64,000 bases of DNA from Calliopsis andreniformis (Eukaryota > Arthropoda > Insecta > Hymenoptera > Andrenidae): the NCBI RefSeq assembly GCF_051401765.1, contig NW_027480423.1, forward strand, positions 11,222,001 through 11,286,000. The letters run 5' to 3'. The notes beneath the pieces were generated by a model that saw only the letters and a program-made list of their open reading frames with translations, made no database searches and was not told the DNA's origin. Both the position numbers and the translations under genes were made by a program. Each line of letters opens with the position of its first letter. The stretch's first letter is position 1. This document shows positions 21,481 to 35,919 of the stretch, piece by piece.

Positions 21481-24400
21481 TAGGTTGCCCGGAACGTAGA
21501 AATGACCATAACTTTTACACTGGTAGCAATTATTCGTTTTATACAATGGAAAAACTGTTCTATTTATTTTGCATTTTGTGCTTCGGGCGTTGACTTCTAA
21601 GGCCCTAACTATTCAATCTGTTGGACCAACGCGCTAGAGTGATGCCTAGGTTGCTCGGAATGTAGAAATGACCATAGCTTTCACACTGGTTGCAATTATC
21701 CGTTTTATACGATGGAAAAGCTGTTGTATTTATATTGTATTTTATGCTTCTGGCGTTCACTTCTTGGGCCCTAACTATTCGATCTGGTGGAACAACGCCC
21801 TAGGGTGAAGCCTAGGTTGCCCGGAACCTGGAAATGACCATAACCTTCACACTGGTAGCAATTATTCGTTTTATACATGGAAAAACTGTTGTATTTATTT
21901 TGTATTTTATGCTTCTGGCGCTGACTTCTAAGGCCGTACCTATTCGATCTGGCGGAGCAACACCCTACAGTGAAGCCTAGGTTGCTCGGAACGTAGAAAT
22001 GACCATTACCTTCACACTGTTTGCAATAATTCATTTTTTACGATGGAAAGCTGTTGTATTTATATTGTATTTTATGCTTCTGGCGGTGACTTCTAAGGCC
22101 CTATATCTTCGATTTGGTGGAGCAACGCCTCAGAGTTACGCCTAGGATGCCCGAAACGTCGAAATGGTCATTACCTTCGCACTGGTTGCAATTAGTCATG
22201 CTATACGATGGAAAATCAGTTGCATTTTTATTGTATTTTACGCTTCTTGCGTTAGCTTCTGAGGCTGTAGCTTTTAGCTGCGGTGGAGCAGCGCCGTAGA
22301 GTGACGCCTAGGTTGCCCGGCACGTAGAAATGAACATTACTTTCACAATGTTTGCAATAATTCATTTTGTACGATGGTAATCTGTTGTACTTATATTGCA
22401 TTTAACTCTTCTGGCGTCGACTTCTTAGGCCCTAACTATTCAACCTGGTGGAGCAGGGCCCTAGAGTGAAGCCTAGGTTGCCAGGAACGTAGAAATGACC
22501 AGTACTTTCACACTGGTTGCAGTTATTCGTTTTATACAATGAAAAACTGTTGTATTTATTATGAATTTTATGCTTCGGGCTCTGACTTCTAAGGCCCTAA
22601 CTATTCGATCTGGTGGAGCAACGCCCTAGAGTGAAGCCTAGGTTGCCCGGAACGTAGAAATGACCATTACTTTCACACTGTTTGCAAATATACATTATAT
22701 ACGATGGAAAAGCTGTTGCACTTATATTGTAATTTATGCTTCGGGCGTTGACTTGTAAGGCCCTAGCTATTCGATCTGGTGGAGCAGCGGCCTAGAGTGA
22801 AGCCTAGGTTGCCCGGAACGTAGAAATGACCATAACATTCACACTGGAAGCAATTATTCGTTTTATACATGGAAAAGCTGCTCTATTTATTTTGTATGTT
22901 ATGCTTCGGGCGTTGACTTCTAAGGCCCTAACTATTCGATCTGTTGGAGCAACACCCTAGAGTGAAGCCTCGGTTGCCCGGAACGTAGAAATGACCATAA
23001 CTTTTACACTGGCATCAATTATTCATGCTATACGATGGAAAAGCTGTTGCATTTATATCGTATTTTATGCTTCTGGCGTCGACTTCTTAGGCCCCAACTA
23101 TTCTATCTGGTGGAACAACGCCCTATGGTGAAGCCTAGGTTGCTCGGAACGTAGAAACGACCATTACTTTCACAATGTCTGCAATTATTCGTTTTCTACG
23201 ATGGAAAAGCTGTTGTATTTGTATCGTATTTTATGCTTCAGGCGTTGACTTCTTAGGCACTAACTATTCCATCTGGTGGAACAACGCCCTGGGGTCAAGC
23301 CTAGGTTGCCCGGAACGTAGAAATGACCATTTCTTTCACAATGTTCGCAATCATTCATTTTATACGATGGAAAAACTGTTGTACTTATATTGTAATTTAT
23401 GCTTCGGGCGTTTACTTCTAAGGCCCTAACTATTCGATCTGGTGGAGCAACGCACTAGAGTGAAGCCTAGGTTGCCCGGGAAGTAGAAATGACCATAACA
23501 ATCACATGGTTGCAATTATTCCTGTTACACGATGGAAAAACTGTTGCACCTTTATTGTATTTTATGCTTCTGGCGTTGACTTCATAGGCCCTAACTATTC
23601 GATCTGGTGGAGCAACGTCCTAGAGTGAAACCTAGGTTACCCGGAACGTAGAAATGACCAGTACTTTCACACTGGTTGCAGTTATTCGTTTTATACAATG
23701 GAAAAACTGTTCTATTTATTTTGCATTTTATGCTTCAGGCGTTGACTTCTAAGGCCCTAACTATTCGAGCTGGTGGAGCAACGCCCTAGAGTGAAGCCTA
23801 GGTTGCCCGGAACGTAGAAATGACCATAACTTTCACACTGGTTACCATTATTCGTTTTATACGATGGAAAAGCTGTTGTATATATATCGTATTTTATGCT
23901 TCTGGCGTTGACTTCTAGGGCCCTAGCTATTCCATCTGGTGGAACAACGCCCTAGGGTGAAGCCTAGGTTGCCCGGAACGTAGAAATGACCATAACTTTC
24001 ACACTGGTTGCCATTATTCGTTTTACACATGGAAAAACTGTTCTATTTTTTTGTATTTTATGCTTCGGGCGTTGACTTCTAAGGCCCTAGCTATTCGATC
24101 TGGTGGAGCAACGCCCTAGAGTGAAACCTAGGTTACCCGGAACGTAGAAATGACTAGTACTTTCACACTGTTTGCAGTTATTCCTGTTGTACTATGGAAA
24201 AACAGTTGCATCTTTATTGTATTTCATGCTTCTGGCGTCGACTTCTAAGGCCCTAACTATTCGATCTGGAGGAGTAACGCCCTAGAGTGACGCCTAGGTT
24301 ACCCGGAACATAGAAATGGCCATTACTTTCACACTGTTTGCAATTATTCGTTTTATACGATTGGAAAACTGTTGCACCTTTATTGTATTTCATGCATCTG

Positions 24401-27300
24401 GCGTTGACATCTAAGGCCCTAACTATTCGATCTGGTGGAGCAGGGCCCTAGAGTGAAGCCTAGGTTGCCCGGAACGTAGAAATGACCAGTACTTTCACAC
24501 TGGTTGCAGTTATTCGTTTTATACAATGAAAAACTGTTCTATTTATTATGAATTTTATGCTTCGGGCTCTGACTTCTAAGGCCCTAACTATTCGATCTGG
24601 TGGAGCAACGCCCTAGAGTGAAGCCTAGGTTGCCCGGAACGTAGAACATACGATTACCTTCACACTGGTTGCAATTATTCCTGTTATACGATGGAAAAAC
24701 TGTTGCACCATTATTGTATTTTATGCTTCTGGCGTTGACTTCATAGGCTCTAACTATTTGATCTGGTGGAGCAACGCCCTAGAGTAAAACATAGGTTACC
24801 AGGAACGTAGAAATGACCAGTACTTTCACACTGGTTGCAGTTATTCGTTTTATGTAATGGAAAAACTGTTCTATTTATTTTGCATTTTATGCTTCGGGCG
24901 TTGACTTCTAAGGCCCTAACTATTCGCTCTGGTGGAGCAACGACCTATAGTGAAGCCTAGTTTGCCCGGAACGTAGAAATGACCAGAACTTTCACACTGG
25001 TTGCCATTATTCGTTTTATACGATGGAAAAGCTGTTGTATTTATATCGTATTTTATGCTTCTGGCGTCGACTTCTTAGGCCCCAACTATTCCATCTGGTG
25101 GAACAACGCCCTATGGTGAAGCCTAGGTTGCCCGGGACGTAGAAATGACCATAACTTTCACACTGGAAGCAATTACTCGTTTTATACATGGAAAAGCTGT
25201 TCTATTTATTTTGTATGTTATGCTTCTGGCGCTGACTTCTAGGACCCTAACTATTCCATCTGGTGGAACAACGCCCTAGGGTGAAGCCTAGGTTGCCCGG
25301 AACGTAGAAATGACCATAACTTTCACACTGGTAGCAATTATTCGTTTTATACATGGAAAAACTGTTCTATTTATTTTGTATTTTATGCTTTCGGCGTTGA
25401 CTTCTAAGGTCCTACCTATCCGATTTGGCGGAGCAACGCCCTCGAGTGAAGCCTAGGTTGCCCGGAACGTAGAAATGACCATAACTTCACACTGGTTGCT
25501 ATTATTCGTTTTATACGATGAAAAATCTGTAATATTTATATTGCATTTTATGCTTCTGGCGTTGACTTCTTAGGCCCTAGCTATTCGATCTGGTGGAACA
25601 ACGCCCTAGAGTGAAGCCTGCGATGCCCGGGACGTAGAAATGATCATTACCTTCACGCCTGTTGCAATTATTCCTGTTATACGATGAAAAAACTGTTGTA
25701 TTTTTATTGCATTTTTTCCTTCAGGCGTTGACTTCTAAGGCCGTAGCTATTCGATGTGGTGGAGCAACGCCCTAGAGTGACGTCTAGGTTGCCAGGAACG
25801 TAGAAATGACCATTACTTTCACAATGTTTGCAATTATTCACTTTATACAATGGAAAAACTGTTGTACTTATATAGTATTTTATTCTCCTGCCGTTGACTT
25901 CTTAGGCCCTGTCTGTTCGATCTGGTGTCACAGCGCCCTAGAATGAAGCCTAGGTTGCCCGGAACGTAGAAATGACCATAACTTTCTCACTGGTTACCAT
26001 TATTCGTTTTATACGATCGAAAAGCTGTTGTATTTACATCGTATTTTATGCTTCTGGCGTTGACTTCTTAGGCCCTAACAGTTCCATCTGGTGGAACAAC
26101 GCACTAGAGTGAAGCGTGCGATGCCCGGAACGTAGAAATGATCATTACCTTCACGCTTGTTGCAATTATTCCAGTTATACGATGAAAAAACTGTTGTATT
26201 TTTATTGCAATTTTTTGCTTCAGGCGTTGACTTCTAAGATCGTAGCTATTCGATGTGGTGGAGCAACGCCCTAGAGTGACGCCTAGGTTGCCTGGAACGT
26301 AGAAATGACCATTACTTTCACAATGTATGCAATTACTCATTTTATACGATGGAAAAACTGTTGTACTTATATTGCATTTTATTCTTCTGCCGTTGACTTC
26401 TAAGGCAGCTAACTATTCGATCTGGTGGAGCAACGGCCGAGAGTGAAGCCACGGTTGCCCGGAACGTAGAAATGACCATAAATTTCACACTGGAAACAAT
26501 TATTCATTTTTTACATGGAACAGCTGTTCTATTTATTTTGTATTTTATGCTTCGGGCGTTGACTTCTATGGCCCTACCTATTCGATCTGGCGGAGCAACA
26601 CCCTACAGTGAAGCCTAGTTTGTCCGGAACGTAGATACGACCATAACCATCACACAGGTTGCAATTATTCGTTTTATACGATTGAAAGACTGTTGTATTT
26701 ATTTTGTAGTTTATGATTCTGGCGTTGAATTCCAAGGCCCTAACACTTCGACCTGGTGGAGCAATGCCTCAGAGTTCAGTCTAGGATGCCCGAAACGTCG
26801 AAATGATCGTTACTTTCACACTCGTTGCAATTATTCATGCTATACGATTGAAGAGCTGTTGCATTTTTATTGTATTTTCTGCTTCTGTATTTGAATTCAA
26901 AGGTCCTAGCTATTCGACCTGGTGGGGCAACGTCCAAGAGTGAAGCATAGGTTGCCCGGAACGTTGCTATGACCATATCTTTCACACTAGTTGCAATTAT
27001 TCCTGTTATGCGATGGAACAACTGTTGTATTTATATTGTATTTTATGCTTCTGGCGTTGACTTCTAAGGCCCTAACTATCCGATCTGGTGGAGCAACGCC
27101 CAAGAGTGATGCCTAGGTTGCCCGGAACGTAGAAATGACCACTACCTTCACGCTTGCTGCAATTATTCCTGTTATACGATGAAAAAACTGTTGTATTTTT
27201 ATTGCATTTTATGCTTCAGGTGTTGACTTCTACGGCCGTAGCTATTCGATGTGGCGGAGTAACGCCCTAGAGTGAAACCTGGGTTACCCGGATCGTAGAA
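21481..27300 (+). repeat. Type A zone: diverged monomers
   Basis: Satellite monomers with more scattered differences and few long duplications. Characteristic variants are TTTTATACATGG (one base shorter than TACAATGG; seen near 21,875, 22,866, 24,026, 25,188, 25,352 and 26,511), GACCAGTACTTTCACACTGG, GAAGCCTGCGATGCCCGG (25,617; 26,104 is similar) and a CTCAGAGTTA class (22,127, 26,766). One pair of about 200 bp, 22,440-22,640 and 24,427-24,640 (offset 1,987, about 12 monomers), shares TTTATTATGAATTTTATGC and GGGCTCTGACTTC. No gene is visible; the open frames at 22,114, 26,104, 26,682 and 26,776 are monomer read-through. Confidence 0.85.
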
Positions 27301-27985
27301 ATGACCATCACTTTCACAATGGTTGGAATTATTCCTGTTATACGATGGTAAACCTGTTGTATTTTTATTGTATTGTATGCTTCAGGCGATGACTTCTAAG
27401 GCCCTAACTATTCGATCTGGTGTAGCAACGCCCTAGTGTGAAGCCTAGATTGCCCGGAACGTTGAAATGACCATAACCTTCACACTGGTTGCTAATATTC
27501 GTTTTATACGGTGGAAAAACTGTTATATTTATATTGTATTTTATACTTATGGCGTTGAATTCTAAGTCCCTAGCTATTTGATCTGGTGGAGCAACGCCCT
27601 AGAGTGAAACCTAGGTTACCCGGAACGTAGAAATGACCAGTACTTTCACACTGTTTGCAGTTATTCCTGTTATACGATGGAAAAACTGTTGCACCTTTAT
27701 TGTATTTTATGCTTCTGGCGTTGACTTCTAAGGCCCTAACTATTCGATCAGGTGGAGCAACGCCCTAGAGTGAAACCTAGGTTGGTCGAAATGTAGAAAT
27801 GACCATCACTTTCACAATGGTTGGAATTATTCCTGTTATACGATGGTAAACCTGTTGTATTTTTATTGTATTGTATGCTTCAGGCGATGACTTCTAAGGC
27901 CCTAACTATTCGATCTGGTGTAGCAACGCCCTAGTGTGAAGCCTAGATTGCCCGGAACGTTGAAATGACCATAACTTTCACACTG
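27301..27985 (+). repeat. 3-monomer-spaced duplication (offset 498)
   Basis: The run from GGTTGGAATTATTCCTG through CGATGGTAAACCTGTTG, TGTATGCTTCAGGCGATGAC, GGTGTAGCAACGCCCTAGTG and CCTAGATTGCCCGG occurs at about 27,310-27,480 and again at about 27,808-27,985. It lies at the change from type A to type B monomers. Confidence 0.8.
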
Positions 27986-30900
27986 GTCGCTATTATTCGT
28001 TTTATACGATGGAAAAACCGTTCTATTTATTTTGTATTTTATGCTTCGGGCGTTGAGTTCTAAGGCCCTAAATGTTTGATCTGGTGGAGCAACGACCTAG
28101 AGTGAAGCCTAGGTTGCCAGGAACGTAGAAATGACCATAACTTTCACACTGGATGCTATTATTCGTTCTATACGGTGGAAAGACTGTTATATTTATATTG
28201 TATCTTATGCTTCTAGCGTTGACTTCTTAGGCCTTAACAATTCGATCTGGTGGAACAACGCCCTAGAGTGAAGCCTAGGTTGCCTGGAACGTACAAATGA
28301 CCATCACTTTCACACGGGTTGCAATTATTAATGTTATAGGCTGGAAAGACTGTTGTATTTTTATTGTATTTTATGCTTCAGGCGTTGACTTCTGAGGCCG
28401 TAGCTATTCGATGTCGTGGAAGAACGCCATAGAGTGAAGCCTAGGTTGCCCGGAACGTAGAAATGACCATAACTTTCATACTGGTTGCAATCATTCGTTT
28501 TATATGATGGAAGAACTGTTGTATTTATATTGTATTTTATGCTGCTGGCGTTCACTTCTTAGGCCCTAACTATTCGATCTGGTGGAACAACGCCCTGTGG
28601 TGAAGCCTAGGTTGCCGGGAACGTAGAAATGATCATAACTTTCACACTGGTCGCTATTATTCGTTTTATACGATGGAGAAACTGTTATATTTATCTTGTA
28701 TTTTATGCTTCTGGCGTTCACTTCTCAGGCCCTAACTATTCGATCTGGTGGAACAACGCCCTAGGGTGAAGCCTAGGTTGCCCGGAACGTAGAAATGACC
28801 ATCACTTTCATACTGGTTGCAATTACTCGTTTTATATGATGGAAAAACTGTTGTATTTATATTGTATTTTATGCTGCTGGCGTTCACTTCTTAGGCCCTA
28901 ACTATTCGATCTGGTGGAACAACGCCCTGGGGTGAAGCCTAGGCTGCCCGGAACGTAGAAATGACCATAACTTTGACACTGGTTGCTATTATTCGTTTTA
29001 TACGATGGAAAAACTGTTCTATTTATTTTCTACTTTATGCTTCGGGCGTTGACTTCTAACGCCCTAACTATTCAATCTGTTGGAGCAAAGCCCTAGGGTG
29101 TAGCCTAGGTTGCCCGGAAAGTAGAAATGACCACAACTTTCATACTGGTTGCAATTACTCGTTTTATATGATGGAAAAACTGTTGTATTTATATTGTATT
29201 TTATGCTTCTGGCGTTCACTTCTTAGGCCCTAACTATTCGATCTGGTGGAACAACGCCCTAGGGTGAAGCCTAGGTTGCCCGGAACGTAGAAATGACCAT
29301 CACTTTCAAACTGGTTGCAATTAATCCTTTTATACGATGGAAAAAATGTTGTATTTTTATTGCATTTTAAGCTTCCGGCGTTGACTTCTAAGGCGCTAAC
29401 TATTCAATCTGTTGGAGCAACGCCCTAGGGTGATGCCTAGGTTGCCCGGAAAGTAGAAATGACGTTAACTTCCATACTGGTTGCAATTATTCGTTTTATA
29501 CGGTGGAAAAACTGTTGTATTTATATTGTATTTTATGCATCTGGCGTTCACTTCTTAGGCCCTACCTATTCGATCTGGTGGAACAACGCCCTATGGTGAA
29601 GCCTAGGTTGACCGGAACGTATAAATGACCATAACTTTCACACCGGTAGCAATTATTCGTTTTACACGATGGAAAAGCTATTGTATTCATATTGTATTTT
29701 ATGCTGCTGGCGTTCACTTCTTAGGCCCTAACTATTCGATCTGGTGGAACAACGCCCTGGGGTGAAGCCTAGGTTGCCGGGAACGTAGAAGTGACCATAA
29801 CTTTCACACTGGTCGCTATTATTCGTTTTATACGATGGAGAAACTGTTATATTTATATTGTATTTTATGCTTCTGGCGTTGCCTTCTTAGGCCCTAGCTG
29901 TTCGATCTGGTGGAACATCGCCCTAGAGTGAAGCCTAGGTTGCCCGGAACGTAGAAATGACCATAACTTTCACACTGGTTGCTTTTATTCGTTCTATACG
30001 GTGGAAAATCTGTTATATTTATATTGTATCTTATGCTTCTGGCGTTGACTTCTTAGGCCCTAACAATTCGATCTGGTGGAACAACGCCCTAGAGTGAAGC
30101 CTAGGTTGCCTGGAACGTACAAATGACCATCACTTTCACACGGGTTGCAATTATTCCTATTATAGGATGGAAAGACTGTTGTATTTTTATTGTATTTTAT
30201 GCTTCAGGCGTTGACTTCTGAGGCCGGAGCTATTCAGTGTGGTGGAAGAACGCCATAGAGTGAAGCCTAGGTTGCCCGGAACGTAGAAGTGACCATAACT
30301 TTCATACTGGTTGCAATCATTCGTTTTATATGATGGAAGAACTGTTGCATTTATATTGTATTTTATGCTGCTGGCATTGACTTCTTAGGCCCTGACAATT
30401 CGATCTGGTGGAACAACGCCCTAGAGTGAAGCCTAGGTTGCCTGGAACGTACAAATGACCATCACTTTCACACGGGTTGCAATTATTCCTATTATAGGAT
30501 GGAAAGACTGTTGTATTTTTATTGTATTTTATGCTTCAGGCTTTGACTGCTGAGGCCGTAGCTATTCGATGTGGCGGAAGAACGCCATAGAGCGAAGCCT
30601 AGGTTGCCCGGAACGTACAAATGACCATAACTTTCATACTGGTTACAATCATTCGTTTTATATGATGGAAGAACTGTTGTATTTATATTGAATTTTATGC
30701 TGCTGGTGTTCACTTCTTAGGCCCTAACTATGCGATCTGCTGGAACAACGCCCTGGGGTGAAGCCTAGGTTGCCCGGAACGTAGAAATGACTATAACTTT
30801 GACACTGGTTGCTATTATTCGTTTTATACGATGGAAAAACTGTTCTGTTTATTTTGTATTTTATGCTTCGGCCGTTGACTTCTAAGGCCCTAACTGTTTG

Positions 30901-33530
30901 ATCTGCTGGATCAACGACCTAGAGTGAAGCCTAGGTTGCCAGGAACGTAGAAATGACCATAACTTTCACACTGGATGCTATTTTTCGTTGTATACGATGG
31001 AAAGACTGTTATATTTATATTGTATCTTATGCTTCTGGCGTTCACTTCTTAGGCCCTAACAATTCGATCTGGTGGAACAACGCCCTAGAGTGAAGCCTAG
31101 GTTGCCTGGAACGTACAAATGACCATCACTTTCACACGGGTTGCAATTATTCCTGTTATAGGATGGAAAGACTGTTGTATTTTTCTTGTATTTTATGCTT
31201 CAGGCGTTGACTTCTGAGGCCGTAGCTATTCGATGTGGTGGAAGAACGCCATAGAGTGAAGCCTAGGTTGCCCGGAACGTAGAAATGACCATAACTTATA
31301 CACTGGTAGCAATTATTCGTTTTATACAATGGAAAAACTGTTCTATTTATTTTGTATTTTATGCTTCGGGCGTTGACTTCTGAGGCCCTAACTGTTTGAT
31401 CTGGTGGAGCAACGCCCTAGAGTAAAGCCTAGGTTGCCCGGAACGTAGAAATGACCATAGCTTTCACACTGGTTGCTATTATTCGTTCTATACGATGGAA
31501 AAACTGTTATATTTATATTGTATCTTATGCTTCTGGCGTTGACATGATAGGCCCTAACAATTCGATCTGGTGGAACAACGCCCTAGAGTGAAGCCTAGGT
31601 TGCCTGGAACGTACAAATGACCATCCCCTTGACACTGGTTGCTATTATTCGTTTTATACGATGGAAAAACTGTTCTATTTATTTTGTATTTTATGCTTCG
31701 GGCGTTGACTTCTAAGGCCCTAACTATTCAATCTGTTGGAGCAAAGCCCTAGGGTGAAGCCTAGGTTGCCCGGAAAGTAGAAATGACGTTCACTTCCATA
31801 CTGGTTGCAATTATTCGTTTTATACGATGGAAAAACTGTTGTATTTTTATTGCATTTTATGCTTCCGGCGTTGACTTCTAAGGCGCTAACTATTCAATCT
31901 GTTGGAGCAACGCCCTAGGGTGAAGCCTAGGTTGCCCGGAAAGTAGAAATGACGTTCACTTCCATACTGGTTGCAATTATTCGTTTTATACGATGGAAAA
32001 GCTGTTGTATTTATCTTGCATTTTATGCTTCTGGCGTTGACTTCTAAGGCACTCACTATTCGATCTAGTGGAGCAACGCCCTAGAGTGAAGCCTATGTTG
32101 CCCGGAACGTTGAAATTACCATCACTTTCAAACTGGTTGCAAATATTCCTGTTATATGATGGAAAAACTGTTGTATTTTTATTGCATTTTATGCTTCGGG
32201 CAATGACTTCTAAGGCCCTAACTATTCAATCAGTAGGAGCAACGCCCTATGGTGTAGTCTAGGTAGCCCGTAAAGTAGAAATGACCATAGCTTTCATACT
32301 GGTTGCAATTATACGTTTTATATGATGGAAAAACTGTTGTATTTATATTGTATTTTATGCTTCTGGCGTTCACTTCTTAGGCCCAAACTATTCGATCTGG
32401 TGGAACAACGCCCTATGGTGAGGCCTAGGTTGACCGGAACGTAGAAATGACCATAACTTTCACACCGGTAGCAATTATTCGTTTTACACGATGGAAAAGC
32501 TATTGTATTTATATTGTATTTTATGCTTCTGGCGTTCACTTCTTAGGCCCTAACTATTCGATCTGGTGGAACAACGCCCTAGGGTGAAGCCTAGGTTGCC
32601 CGGAACGTAGAAATGACCATCACTTTCAAACTGGTTGCAATTAATCCTTTTATACGATGGAAAAACTGTTGTATTTTTATTGCATTTTATGCTTCTGGCG
32701 TTGACTTCTTAGGCCCTAACTATTCAATTTGTTGGAGCAACGCCCTAGGGTGAAGCCTAGGTTGCTCGGAAAGTAGGAATGGCCATAAGTTTCATACTGG
32801 TTGCAATTATTCGTTTTATACGATGGAAAAACTGTTGTATTTATGTTGTATTTTAAGCTTCTGGCGTCGACTTCTAAGGCACTAGCTATTCGATCTGGTG
32901 GAGCAACGCAATAGAGTGAAGCCTAGGTTGCCCGGAACGTAGAATTGGCCATCACTTTCAAACTGGTTGCAATTATTCCTGTTATATGATGGAAACAGTG
33001 TTGTATTTTTATTGCATTTTATGCTTCGGGCGATGTCTTCTGAGGCCGTTGCTATTCGATGTAGTGGAAGAACGCCATAGAGTGAAGCCTATGTTGCCCG
33101 GAACGTAGAAATCACCATAACATTCATACTGGTTGCAATTATTCGTTTTATACGATGGAAAAACTGTTATATTTATATTGTATTTTATGCTTCTGGCGTT
33201 GACTTATAAGGCACTAACTATTCGATCTGGTGGAGCAACGCCCTAGAGTGAAGCCTAGGTTGCCCGGAACGTAGAAATGACCATCACTTTCAAACTGGTT
33301 GCAATTATTCCTGTTATATGATGGAAAAACTGTTGTATTTATATTGTATTTTATGCTTCGTGCGTTGACTGCTAAGGCCCTAACTATTCAAACTGTTGGC
33401 TCAACGCCCTAGAGTGAAGCCTAGGTTGCTCGGAATGTAGAAATGACCATAAGATTCACACTGGTTGAAATTATTCGTTTAATACGGTGGAAAAACTGTT
33501 GTATTTATATTGTATTTTATGCTTCGGGCG
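27986..33530 (+). repeat. Type B zone
   Basis: Satellite monomers dominated by other variants: CCTGGAACGTACAAATGACC with ATAGGATGGAAAGACTG, GAGGCCGTAGCTATTCGATG with GTGGAAGAACGCCATAG, TTATGCTGCTGGCG, TTTATATGATGG, and CGGTAGCAATTATTCG with TTTTACACGATGG. The stretches 28,260-28,620 and 30,418-30,778 match at offset 2,158 (13 monomers). 31,720-31,880 and 31,885-32,045 are near-identical neighbours sharing AATGACGTTCACTTCCATAC. No gene; open frames at 28,361, 30,519, 32,068 and 32,318 are monomer read-through. Confidence 0.85.
30090..30750 (+). repeat. Two tandem dimers (2 x 332 bp)
   Basis: TTATTCCTATTATAGGATGG recurs 332 bp apart (CCTATTATAGG at 30,156 and 30,488), and each time is followed by the CGCCATAGAG monomer and then a TTATATGATGGAAGAACTG monomer. 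The dimer A-B, A-B order is a small higher-order repeat. A further A-B pair lies at about 28,270-28,560. Confidence 0.75.
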
Positions 33531-34764
33531 TTGACTTCTAAGGCCCTACCTATTCGATCTGGCGGAGCAACACCCTACAGTGAAGCCTAGGTTGCTCGGA
33601 ACGTAGAAATGACCATTACATTCACACTGGTTGCAATTATTCCTGTTATACGATGGAAAAACTGTTGCATCTTTATTGTATTTTATGCTTCTGGCGTTGA
33701 CTTCTTAGGCCCTAACTATTCGATCTGGTCTAGCAACGCACTGAGGTGAAGCCTAGGTTGCCCGGAACGTGGACATGACCATAACTTTCACACTGTTTGC
33801 CATTATTCGTTTTATACGATGGAAAAGCTGTTGTATTTATTTCATATTTTATGCTTCTGGCGTTTACTTCTTAGGTCCCAACTATTCCATCTGGTGGAAC
33901 GACGCCCTCGGGTGAAGCCTAGGTTGCCGGAACGTAGAAATGACCATAACTTTCACACAGGAAGCAATTATTCGTTTTATACATGGAAAAGCTGTTCTAT
34001 TAATTTTGTATTTTATGCTTCGGGCGTTGACTTCTAAAGCCCTAGCTATTCCATCTGGTGGAGCAACGGCCTAGAGAGAAGCCTAGGTTGCCCGGAACGT
34101 AGAAATGACCATAACTTTCACACTGGTTGCCATTATCCGTTTTATACGATGGAAAATCTGTTATATCTATATCGTATTTTATGCTTCTGGCGTTGAAATC
34201 TTAGGCTCCAACTATTCCATCTGGTGGAACAACGCCCTATGGTGAAGCCTAGGTTGCCCGGAACGTAGAAATGATCATAACTTTCACGCTGGAAACAATT
34301 ATTCGTTTTATACATGGAACAGCTGTTCTATTTATTTTGTATTTTATGTTTCGGGCGTTGACTTCTAAGGCCCTAACTATTGGATCGGGTGGAGCAACAG
34401 CCTAGAGTGAAGCCTAGGTTGCCCAGAACGTAGAAATGACCATAGCTTTCACACTGGTTGCTATTATTCGTTTTATACGATGAAAAAAGTGTAATATTTA
34501 TATTGCATTTTATGCTTCTAGCGTTGACTCCTTAGGCCCTAACTATTCGATCTGTTGGAACAACGCCCTAGAGTGAAGCCTGCGATGCCCGGAACGTAGA
34601 AATGATCATTACCTTCACGCTTGTTGCAATTATTCCTGTTATACGATGAAAAAACTGTTGTATTTTTATTGCTTTTTTTCCTTCAGGCGTTGACTTCTAA
34701 GGCCGTAGCTATTCGATGTGGTGGAGCAACGTCCTACAGTGACGTCCAGGTTGCCCGGAACGTA

Positions 34765-35096
34765 GAAATGATGATTACTTTCACAATGTTTGCAATTATT
34801 CACTTTACACAATGGAAAAACTGTTGTACTTATATCGTATTTTATTCTTCTGGCGTTGACTTCTTAGGCCCTGTCTGTTCGATCTGGTGGAACAGCGCCC
34901 TACAATGAAGCCTAGGTAGCCCGGAACGTAGAAATGACAATTACTTTCACAATGTTTGCAATTATTCACTTTATACAATGGAAAAACTGTTGTACTTATA
35001 TCGTATTTTATTCTTCTGGCGTTGACTTCTTAGGCCCTGTCTGTTCGATCTGGTGGAACAGCGCCCTAGAATGAAGCCTAGGTAGCCAGGAACGTA
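34765..35096 (+). repeat. Adjacent near-identical monomers (2 x 166 bp)
   Basis: The monomer with TTTGCAATTATTCACTTTA, GTACTTATATCGTATTTTAT, GGCCCTGTCTGTTCGATCTG and CCTAGGTAGCC occurs twice in a row. The equivalent region at 41,560-41,725 has it once, which explains the shift in offset from 6,797 to 6,631. Confidence 0.8.
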
Positions 35097-35919
35097 GAAA
35101 TGACTATTACTTTCACACTGTTTGCAAATATACATTATATACGATGGAAAAGCTGTTGCACTTGTATTGTAATTTATGCATCGGGCGTTGACTTCTAAGG
35201 CCCTTGCTATTCGATCTGGCGGTTCAACGCCCTCGAGTGAAGCCTAGGTTGCCCGGAACGTAGAAATGACCATAACTTTCACACTGGTTGCCATTATTCG
35301 TTTTATACGATGGAAAAGCTGTTGTATTTATGTCGTATTTTATGATTCTGTTGTCGACTTCTTAGGCCCCAACTATTCCATCTGGTGGAACAACGCCCTA
35401 TGGTGAAGCCTAGGTTGCCCGGGACGTAGAAATAACCATTACATTCACACTGGTTACCATTATTCGTCTTATATGATGGATAAGCTGTTGTATTTATATC
35501 GTATTTTATGCTTCTGGCGTTGACCTCATAGGCCCTAACTATTCCATCTGGTGGAACAACGCACTAGGGTGATGCCTAGGTTGTCCGTAACGTAGAAATG
35601 TCCATAACCTTCACACTGGAAGCAATTATTCGTTTTATACATGGAAAAACTGTTCAACTTATTTTGCATTTTATTCTTCTGCCGTTGACTTCTTAGGCCC
35701 TTCCTATTCGATCTGGTGGAGCAACACCCTGGAGTGAAGCCTCGGTTGCCCGGAACGTGGAAATGACCATAACTTTCACACTGTTTGCCATTATTCGTTT
35801 TATACGATGGAAAAGCTGTTGTATTTATATCGTATTTTATGCTTCTGGCGTTGACTCCTTAGGCCCTAACTATTCCATCTGGTGGAACAACGCACTAGGG
35901 TGAAGCCTAGGTTGCCCGG

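Noticed and set aside
34621..34908. Membrane-protein-like peptide (hydrophobic start)
   Set aside because: Same reason: the hydrophobicity follows from TTTTTATTGC-like repeat sequence, and the frame changes phase at the next monomer.
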